From: Brevibacterium sp. HMSC07C04
GTDB lineage: Bacteria; Actinomycetota; Actinomycetes; Actinomycetales; Brevibacteriaceae
Assembly: GCF_001815905.1 (NCBI RefSeq)
Contig: NZ_KV823248.1
Coordinates: forward strand, 1-50,584
Reading direction: 5' to 3'
Length of the DNA stretch: 50,584 bases
Positions 44,617-50,584 of this stretch are shown here, piece by piece. The notes beneath the pieces were generated by a model. It saw only the letters and a list, made by a program, of their open reading frames with translations. It had not been told where the DNA came from and ran no database searches. The position numbers and the translations under genes were made by a program. Position 1 is the first letter of the stretch. Every line of letters starts with the position of its first letter.

Positions 44617-45282
44617 TCAGTCAGCGCCCTTGCGCGAGCTGAGCACCTGGTCGACAAGACCGTATTCCTTGGCTTCTTCGGCTGTCAGGAACAGGTCGCG
44701 CTCGATGTCGGTGTTGACCTTCGCGGCATCCTGCCCGGTGTGTTTGGCCAAGGTGTTCTCCAGCCATAGGCGCATGCGCAGAACCTCGTTTGCCTGGATT
44801 TCGATGTCCGAGGCCTGCCCTTGGCCGCCGCCCTGCATGGCCGGCTGGTGGATGAGCACCCGCGCGTTCGGCAGCGCGAGACGCTTTCCGGGCGTACCGG
44901 CCGCTAGCAGCACGGCAGCGGCCGATGCCGCCTGGCCCAGGCAGACGGTCTGGATCTGCGGCTTGATGTACTGCATCGTGTCGTAGATGGCCGTCAGCGC
45001 TGTGAACGACCCTCCGGGCGAGTTGATGTACAGGGTGATGTCGCGGTCGGGGTCCTGGGCTTCGAGCACAAGAAGCTGCGCCATGACATCGTCTGCGGAG
45101 GTGTCATCCACCTGGACCCCCAGGAAGATCACCCGATCTTCGAACAGCTTGGTGTACGGGTCCTGCCGCTTGAAGCCGTAGGGGGTGCGCTCTTCGAACT
45201 GGGGCATGACGTACCGCGAGTTCGGCATGTTGCCGGCGGTTCCGCCGTAGTATCCGGCACCGCCGGAATAGAGGTCAGCCAT
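44617..45282 (-). CDS. clpP2: ATP-dependent Clp protease proteolytic subunit (ClpP2-like)
   Basis: A serine peptidase of 221 aa. Catalytic Ser120 is in GQAASAAA, His145 in VLIHQPAM, and the Asp follows later. The N-terminus is longer than in E. coli, with a Gly/Tyr-rich stretch. Actinomycetota make a mixed barrel of two seven-residue-ring types, ClpP1 and ClpP2, so this and the upstream paralogue probably form one enzyme. ATG at 45282 follows AAGGAG, 22 bp after the other clpP gene; an upstream ORF extension lies in that gene. Confidence 0.95.
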   Translation of the reverse strand: MADLYSGGAGYYGGTAGNMPNSRYVMPQFEERTPYGFKRQDPYTKLFEDRVIFLGVQVDDTSADDVMAQLLVLEAQDPDRDITLYINSPGGSFTALTAIYDTMQYIKPQIQTVCLGQAASAAAVLLAAGTPGKRLALPNARVLIHQPAMQGGGQGQASDIEIQANEVLRMRLWLENTLAKHTGQDAAKVNTDIERDLFLTAEEAKEYGLVDQVLSSRKGAD

Positions 45283-45304
45283 TTCTTCTCCTTGGGAATG
45301 CGGT

Positions 45305-45919
45305 TCAGCGGCCATCCGGCACGTCAGCGGCGTGGGTGACGACCTTGTCGATGAAGCCGTAGTCCAGGGCTTCATCTGCAGTGAACCAGTGGTCGCGGTC
45401 GTTGTCCTTGAGAATCTGCTCGAGCGACTTGCCCGTCTGCTCTGCTGTCAGTTCGGCCATCTGCTTCTTCATGTGCAGGATGAGCTCTGCCTGGATCTTG
45501 ATGTCCGTGGCAGTGCCGCCGATGCCGCCGAGGGGCTGGTGCATGAGGATTCGCGCGTGCGGAGTGGCGAAGCGCTTGCCCTTAGCACCCGAGGACAGCA
45601 GGAACTGGCCCATAGAAGCCGCCATGCCCATTGCGACGGTGCCCACGTCGGGCTTGATGTACTGCATGGTGTCGTAGATTGCCATGCCTGCCGTAACGGA
45701 GCCGCCGGGCGAATTGATGTACAGCCAGATGTCGCGATCGGGATCTTCTGCCGCCAGCAGCATCATCTGGGCGCAGATGCGATTCGCATTGGAGTCGCGG
45801 ACTTCCGAGCCGAGCCAGATGATCCGCTCTTTCAGCAGACGGTTGAAGATGTGGTCATCCAAACCCATGCCCGCCGTGCCCTCCGAGGCGACCGGCGCGG
45901 TCAGTTCGTGTTTGCTCAC
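45305..45919 (-). CDS. clpP1: ATP-dependent Clp protease proteolytic subunit (ClpP1-like)
   Basis: A serine peptidase of 204 aa, paralogue of its downstream neighbour. Catalytic Ser102 is in GMAASMGQ, His127 in ILMHQPLGG, and the GKR motif follows the serine as in the family. It begins with GTG at 45919 behind AGGAGA; longer in-frame sequence upstream to 46096 is non-coding. It is the first gene of the clpP1-clpP2 operon and lies 240 bp after tig, separated by a hairpin of the dispersed palindrome family. Confidence 0.95.
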   Translation of the reverse strand: MSKHELTAPVASEGTAGMGLDDHIFNRLLKERIIWLGSEVRDSNANRICAQMMLLAAEDPDRDIWLYINSPGGSVTAGMAIYDTMQYIKPDVGTVAMGMAASMGQFLLSSGAKGKRFATPHARILMHQPLGGIGGTATDIKIQAELILHMKKQMAELTAEQTGKSLEQILKDNDRDHWFTADEALDYGFIDKVVTHAADVPDGR

Positions 45920-46099
45920 AAGTTTCTCCTGTGGGTTGATTTCTCTTGACCCTAACCGCCCGCGCGCAACTTTTAGTCCAGCCGGTCCGGATGTTCGCCA
46001 TGAGCGTGAAAACCCGTGCGCCACAGCGAGCTGAGCGCAAGGTGCGTGCGAACGGCCAGGCCCCGCACGACCCGCTTTTCGAGCAGTCGAAAACAAAAG

Positions 46100-46132
46100 C
46101 AGACGAGGCGGAGCTGGGCTCCGCCTCGTCTG
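46100..46132. repeat. Dispersed palindrome, copy 4 (15-bp stem), acting as tig terminator
   Basis: CAGACGAGGCGGAGC (46100-46114) pairs perfectly with 46118-46132, loop TGG. On the minus strand it is followed by TTTTGTTTT, so here the palindrome is a good terminator for tig. The stem core is the same as in copies 1 to 3. Confidence 0.85.
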
Positions 46133-46159
46133 GTCAACCTGCCTAAACAGGGGGGTGGG

Positions 46160-47479
46160 TCAGTCTTCCGAAGCTTCTTCTTCGGCTTCCTCAGCTTCTT
46201 CCGAACCCTTGGTGAATTCGGTCATGTCGATGACTTCGCCCTTGGTGTCCTTCACGACAGCCTTTGCGAGAACCGCGGCCAGCGCCTTGCGACGGCCGAC
46301 TTCGCCTGCGACGGCGCCAACCTGACCGGACTGGTCAAGGGCCTGAGCGAAGTCGTTGGGGTTCATGCCGTACTGCTGAGCGGAGGTGATGATGTACTCA
46401 ATGAGTTCGGGCTGGGTGACCTCGATCTCTTCGGCATCCTGCACCTTGTCGAGGATGAACTGAGCGCGCAGCTGCTTTTCAGTCTGCTCGCGGACCTCTG
46501 CTGCGTGCTCGTCGTCTTCTTCGCGGCCTTCGCCTTCGAGGTGGCGCTTGACTTCGTCTTCGACAATGCGCGAAGGCACCGGAAGGTCGAGCTTTTCGAT
46601 GAGCAGTTCGAGGACCTTGTCGCGGGCCTCAACACCCTGCTGCAGTTCCTTGTTGGACTTCGCCTGCGCCTTGAGGTCTTCTTTGAGTTCGTCGATGGTG
46701 TCGAATTCGGAGGCAAGCTGGGCGAAGTCGTCATCTGCTTCGGGCAGTTCGCGTTCCTTGACCGCGGTGAGCTTGATGGTCACCTGCGCTTCTTCGCCTT
46801 CGTGCTCGCCGCCGGCAAGCTTCGTTTCGAACGTGGTCTCTTCGTCAGCCGACAGGCCTTCGAGTGCTTCGTCCATGCCGTCGAGCATGGTGCCAGCACC
46901 GACCTGGTAGGAAACCTCGGAGGCCGAGTCGATCTCTTCGTCGTCAATCTTGGCCGTCAGGTCGAGGGTGACGAAGTCGTCTTTCTCAGCAGGACGGTCA
47001 ACTGCCTTGAGCGAACCAAAGCGGCCGCGCAGGGCTTCGAGTTCCTGCTCGACATCTTCTTCGGTGACTTCGAGCGGCTCAACTTCAACTTCGAGGCTCG
47101 AGTAGTCGGGCAGTTCGAACTCCGGCACGGCGTCGACTTCGACGGTGAAGGTCAGGTCGCCCTCTTCTTTGCCGTCCAGGCCCGGCATTTCGAGGTCTTC
47201 GATTTCCGGGGTGCCCAGCGGCTGGATGTCGTTTTCGGCAATAGCCTTGCGGAAGAAGCCGTCAAGGCTGTTGTTGACAGCCTCCTGGATGACAGCTGCA
47301 CGGCCGACGCGCTGGTCGATGATGCGCGCGGGAACTTTGCCGCGGCGGAAGCCGGGAATTGAGACCTGCTTGGCGATCTCCTTGTATGCCTCGTCGACGC
47401 TCGGCTTGAGATCGGCGTAGGGCGCTTCGATGCTGAGCTTCACCCGAGTGGGTTCAATGCGTTCGACGGAGCTCTTCAC
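46160..47479 (-). CDS. tig: Trigger factor
   Basis: A ribosome-bound chaperone and prolyl isomerase of 439 aa. The N-terminal ribosome-binding signature appears as FRRGKVPARIIDQRVG (about 44-59). The FKBP-like PPIase domain follows (about 150-235), then the helical arms domain. The tail is strongly acidic (EEAEEAEEEASED). It sits upstream of clpP1P2 as in most bacteria. On the minus strand, TAGGAT (47593-47588) about 110 bp upstream could be its -10 element. Confidence 0.97.
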   Translation of the reverse strand: MKSSVERIEPTRVKLSIEAPYADLKPSVDEAYKEIAKQVSIPGFRRGKVPARIIDQRVGRAAVIQEAVNNSLDGFFRKAIAENDIQPLGTPEIEDLEMPGLDGKEEGDLTFTVEVDAVPEFELPDYSSLEVEVEPLEVTEEDVEQELEALRGRFGSLKAVDRPAEKDDFVTLDLTAKIDDEEIDSASEVSYQVGAGTMLDGMDEALEGLSADEETTFETKLAGGEHEGEEAQVTIKLTAVKERELPEADDDFAQLASEFDTIDELKEDLKAQAKSNKELQQGVEARDKVLELLIEKLDLPVPSRIVEDEVKRHLEGEGREEDDEHAAEVREQTEKQLRAQFILDKVQDAEEIEVTQPELIEYIITSAQQYGMNPNDFAQALDQSGQVGAVAGEVGRRKALAAVLAKAVVKDTKGEVIDMTEFTKGSEEAEEAEEEASED

Positions 47480-47783
47480 TGTCTACCTCTTCAAATTTGA
47501 CTAACGGGAACGTCGCCGTCACCGCAGGCCGACCGAGGAGCCACTCCCCCGGGCACGTGCGGCTGTGCGTGCGACACACAGCGCTCTATCCTAGTGTGTC
47601 CGCCTATCAGAATGCACACCGGGGCGCACCCGCGCTGCGCGAGGGACAGGTTTCTGTGTGAACCCGCAAAGACAAAGAAGTGAACATCAGGCTATGATTG
47701 AATGTCCAACTGCGCTCGCTTTCTATTTCCGCGGGCACTCCCCAGGCATACCTTGCGAAACCAACTGACTCAGAGGCGAAGAC
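47480..47783. other. Divergent promoter region between tig and the phosphoglycerol transferase gene
   Basis: About 304 bp without a convincing gene. TAGGAT (47593-47588, minus) and TATGAT (47693-47698, plus) are candidate -10 elements for tig and for the rightward gene. Neither has a clear -35. No strong hairpin was seen. Confidence 0.45.
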
Positions 47784-49385
47784 GTGAAGGGACCGAAAAC
47801 CACCGCTAAGCACCGGATCCTCAGAACCATCGGTGCCGCTACCTTGTGGACGCTCATCTTCTTAAGCGTTGCACTGCTCCTCACCGGAATCTTCATCCGC
47901 AAGCAGTGGGGACAGATCACCGTCGACCAGATGCTGACCAACATAGCCGGCGCCGGTCAGGGCGGCGGCTACGTCTGGATCACCGTCTTCTGGGTTATCG
48001 TCGCGCCTCTTGCCATCACCGCTCTGCTGTTCGCGGGTCGCCGACTCTGGATCCGATACCGCGTGTCGGCTCGCCTGCGCTTGTCTGCTGCGCGCCGCCG
48101 TATTCGACACGCGGCGGTGCGAGGTGTGGCCTCCGCCCTTGTCGTCCTGCTCATCGGGGGAACCGTCATCACCGGTTCGACCTCGTTCTCTTCGGCAGTT
48201 CAGCTTCCCACCTACATCAAATCCGTCAGCAGCTCGATGAACATTGGCGACTATTACCGTGAGCCGACCGTCGTGGGCAATAAGAACGCACGCAACATCG
48301 TGGTGGTCTACGTGGAGTCTGCCGAAAACCACCTTGCTGACGATTCACTGTTCCCGGTGAACATGCTGGAGCCCATGGAGGATGCCACGAAGGGCTGGGG
48401 CGAAATTCCAGACCTCAAGCAGTACAACGGAGGCGGCTGGACCATGGCCGGCATCACATCCACCCAGTGCGGCATCCCACTCAAGGGGAAGGGATCTGCC
48501 ACCGGTGACAAGGTCATGAACAACCTCGCTGTTGCCGACTTCATGCCGGGCATCGACTGCTTCGGCGATGTCCTGAAGGAAAACGGCTACAAGAACGTGT
48601 TCCTCGGCGGCGCAAGTGCCGAATTCGCATCAAAGGGCTCGTTCCTGCGTACGCACGGCTACGACGAAATCAAAGACCTCGCCCACTGGAGGGAAATCGG
48701 CGAAAAGGAAAAGGACATGCGTCCCGACTGGGGTCTGAGCGACCGCCGTCTCATGGAGCACGCCAAGGACGAAGTCTCGACGCTGCACCGCGAATCGGCC
48801 GAGACGGGCCAGCCGTTCAACCTTTCGGTTCTTACGCTCGATTCCCACGAGCCCATCCACCGCTACCACGACTGCCCGCAGCGCACCGGAGACGATGAAC
48901 TCGCATCGGTTTGGCTGTGCTCGTCGGAAGCTGTCGGCGGCTTTGTCAAGCACATGGAAGATGAGGGGATCCTCGAGGACACCTCGGTTGTCCTGATGGG
49001 CGACCACCTCAAGCACATGGCCGACTGGAACGTCTACCACGAAGAGCTGGACGACAAGACCGACCGTTCGGTATTCAGCCGCATCTGGATGCCCGGCACC
49101 AAGGACGGCAAGCTTCCCCTCGGCGAGCCTCGTTCCGGTGCCGATCAGCTGAACATGCTGCCTACCCTGCTGGAGGTGGCCGGTCTCGAAGTCAAGGACC
49201 GTCAGGCTGGCATTGGCGTATCGGTCTTCTCTCAGGCCGTTCCACACGACTCTGCTCAAGCACTCAATGATGATGCCTATGCCGAGCTGACACTGGCTCG
49301 TTCGGCTGACTTCTATAAGAAGGTGTGGGGCATGGAAGAACCGCAAGAAGCTCCGAGTACGCAGCCCGGCGACAGCGCCGAATGA
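47784..49385 (+). CDS. OpgB/LtaS-like phosphoglycerol transferase (sulfatase family)
   Basis: A membrane protein of 533 aa with three N-terminal helices (about residues 15-36, 62-84 and 112-131) and a large extracytoplasmic alkaline-phosphatase-fold domain. Metal and catalytic features are VYVESAE (Glu178), GGWTMAGITSTQCGIPL with the probable Thr220 nucleophile, SHEPIH near 346 and MGDH near 410. The QCGIPL wording is that of E. coli OpgB (MdoB), which moves phosphoglycerol from phosphatidylglycerol to glucans; LtaS is a more distant relative. It probably decorates a cell-surface glycan or glycolipid. The GTG start at 47784 follows GAGG. It is monocistronic and convergent with the permease gene. 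Confidence 0.87.
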   Translation: MKGPKTTAKHRILRTIGAATLWTLIFLSVALLLTGIFIRKQWGQITVDQMLTNIAGAGQGGGYVWITVFWVIVAPLAITALLFAGRRLWIRYRVSARLRLSAARRRIRHAAVRGVASALVVLLIGGTVITGSTSFSSAVQLPTYIKSVSSSMNIGDYYREPTVVGNKNARNIVVVYVESAENHLADDSLFPVNMLEPMEDATKGWGEIPDLKQYNGGGWTMAGITSTQCGIPLKGKGSATGDKVMNNLAVADFMPGIDCFGDVLKENGYKNVFLGGASAEFASKGSFLRTHGYDEIKDLAHWREIGEKEKDMRPDWGLSDRRLMEHAKDEVSTLHRESAETGQPFNLSVLTLDSHEPIHRYHDCPQRTGDDELASVWLCSSEAVGGFVKHMEDEGILEDTSVVLMGDHLKHMADWNVYHEELDDKTDRSVFSRIWMPGTKDGKLPLGEPRSGADQLNMLPTLLEVAGLEVKDRQAGIGVSVFSQAVPHDSAQALNDDAYAELTLARSADFYKKVWGMEEPQEAPSTQPGDSAE

Positions 49386-49392
49386 TTCAAAG

Positions 49393-49427
49393 CTCGGGGG
49401 CCGTCAGTCTGACTGACGGCCCCCGAG
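49393..49427. terminator. Bidirectional terminator between convergent genes
   Basis: CTCGGGGGCCGTCAG (49393-49407) pairs perfectly with 49413-49427, and one more inner pair closes the loop to 3 nt. TGTTTCTG follows on the plus strand. It serves the phosphoglycerol transferase and the convergent permease. Confidence 0.85.
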
Positions 49428-49455
49428 TGTTTCTGCTGCGGCAGCGCCGTGGGTT

Positions 49456-50584
49456 CTACAGCAGGAGCACCGCGATCCCGGCGAACAGCAGCATGCCGAT
49501 ATTGCAGTGCAGGAACGTTGGGATCACGGTGTCTCGGATGTGATCGTGGTGCCCATCGGCAGCCAGGCCGGAGGTCACGCCGAGAGAAATGGTCGATGCT
49601 GGAGAGCCAGCGTCTCCGAGGCCCGCCGCCGCACCGAGCAGGCAGACTGCGGCAAGAGGATCAAGTCCCTTTTCCAATGCGAGAGGAATGTAGATCGGAG
49701 CAAGGATCGGCACACTGGCAAAGGAATCTCCGAAGCCGATCGTGATGAACAGGCCGGCAAAGCCGGAGGCGACGGTGATGATGATGGCAATGTGGCTCAT
49801 CATGAGCACGCCGTGGGTGAAGACATCGTCCTGTTCCCTCCACCGGAATACGCCGGCCAGGGTCAGGATGAGAAATCTGATCATTGCGCCGACAAGCAGA
49901 GAATCGAAGGCAATCTGGAATATGAGTGCCGCGGTTACCGCGATGAGTGTCATGATCAGCTGGAACGGGTGCAGCGACACAGCTTTCTCAGATCCCGCAC
50001 TCCCCTGCGCGTCAGCCTGACGGTCTGCCTGCGGCAGCTGAGGGTAGTCGCGAGGTTTGCGGTAACTGAAGAAAACGGCCGTGAGCATCCCGGCTGCCAG
50101 ACCCATAACGGGCCAGAACATCGCTTTCCACGCCATATCAGGGGTTACAGTGAGCCCCCGCGCATTGCCGAACCCATTGACGTTGGTCATCAGAATTTCG
50201 TTGAGGTAGATGGCGCCGAAGCCCGTGGGCAGCAGCAGGCAGCTGGCACTCATGGAGCAGGCGAGTACGACGGCAACGGCGCGGCGGTCGATGCGCAGTC
50301 GGTTGAGGACTTCCAAGAGCGGCGGGAGCATGATGGGGATGAAGGCGATGTGCACGGGAACGAGATTTTGGCTGAGCACGGCAGCGCCCGCAAACAGACC
50401 GAACAGCCCCCACTTGGCGCCCAGGTTTACCGTGTCTTGTTCTGCGTTTGTCTTCTTTGTGACCCTCTGAGCAAACAGTTCAAGAAGACAGGATCAGCAG
50501 CCATACGGCTGCAAGACCACCCAGTGCTGTCAACACTGAAGGCGGAAGAATTGGGGTTACCCGCAAATCGTGGACACGTAGTGG
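49456..50584 (-). pseudogene. YuiF/NhaC-type Na+/H+ antiporter-like permease, frameshifted and cut by the window edge
   Basis: A polytopic permease of the COG2056/YuiF family (putative histidine or Na+/H+-coupled transport). Family landmarks are SQNLVPVHIAFIPIMLPPLL, LPTGFGAIYLNEIL and, near the end, LGDAGSPAS and TSGLAADGHHDHI. This frame is open only from 50493, where a TGA precedes it, yet homologues have over 100 further N-terminal residues. The next frame upstream is open from the window edge to a TGA at 50480-50482 and encodes a membrane helix (VLTALGGLAAVWLLIL). The two frames overlap at 50483-50493, so a single-base indel there, in a CTTCTT repeat, would join them. Either the gene is broken, or the sequence has an error. 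A shorter protein from the GTG at 50379 is also possible. Confidence 0.6.

Noticed and set aside
46016..47362. 448-codon plus-strand frame opposite tig
   Set aside because: The Phe/Leu-rich composition is the complement of the Glu/Lys-rich trigger factor sequence; not a membrane protein.

Overview
The window is a stretch of ordinary actinobacterial chromosome. GC content is high, and GTG or TTG starts and overlapping stop/start codons are common. Marker gene orders (tig-clpP-clpP-clpX; ileS-folC-DUF4233-ndk; rne-rplU-rpmA-obgE-proB-proA-nadD-rsfS) and a translational T-box on ileS point to Actinomycetota, most likely Micrococcales. I cannot name the genus from sequence alone. I saw no CRISPR array, insertion sequence, prophage, restriction system or toxin-antitoxin pair.

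Left part (1-13.1 kb) is metabolic and transport genes. It holds an acyl-CoA synthetase, divergent from a PfkB sugar kinase; a PiT phosphate transporter with a small membrane partner; a membrane-anchored DsbA-like protein translationally coupled to a CcdA-like electron carrier; tRNA-Ala(GGC); an AdhP-type alcohol dehydrogenase; and a 73-residue membrane protein that sits between two copies of a conserved palindrome. A four-gene Mn/Zn/Fe-type ABC importer follows, reading left, with two DtxR/MntR-like palindromes in its promoter. An alpha/beta hydrolase and a small MhuD-like monooxygenase read right.

Middle part (13.1-32.5 kb), all on the minus strand. First is a six-gene Mrp cation/proton antiporter operon with MrpA and MrpB fused, then a glycosyltransferase. 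Next comes the conserved block rsfS, a low-complexity membrane-anchored protein, nadD, a 50-residue membrane microprotein, proA, proB, obgE, rpmA, rplU, a chorismate mutase, a GH77-like protein that has lost the catalytic core, and ribonuclease E/G. A good promoter precedes rplU-rpmA.

Right part (32.8-50.6 kb). A VKOR-family oxidoreductase reads right. Then ndk, DUF4233, folC and ileS form an overlapping minus-strand operon under an ultrashort-stem-I T-box. An SDR oxidoreductase is divergent from valS. The Clp protease and trigger-factor cluster follows, then an OpgB-like phosphoglycerol transferase, and finally a YuiF/NhaC-type permease that is frameshifted and runs off the window edge.

The most noteworthy signals are: a dispersed palindrome family (stem CACGAGGCGGAGC), two copies of which bracket a small membrane-protein gene; the apparent GH77 pseudoenzyme cotranscribed with rne; a shortened MhuD homologue lacking the usual heme-ligand segment; the paired metalloregulator operators; the T-box; and five genes with a -10-like hexamer exactly 6 nt before ATG, the geometry of leaderless mRNAs. 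None of these amounts to a clearly new multigene system.
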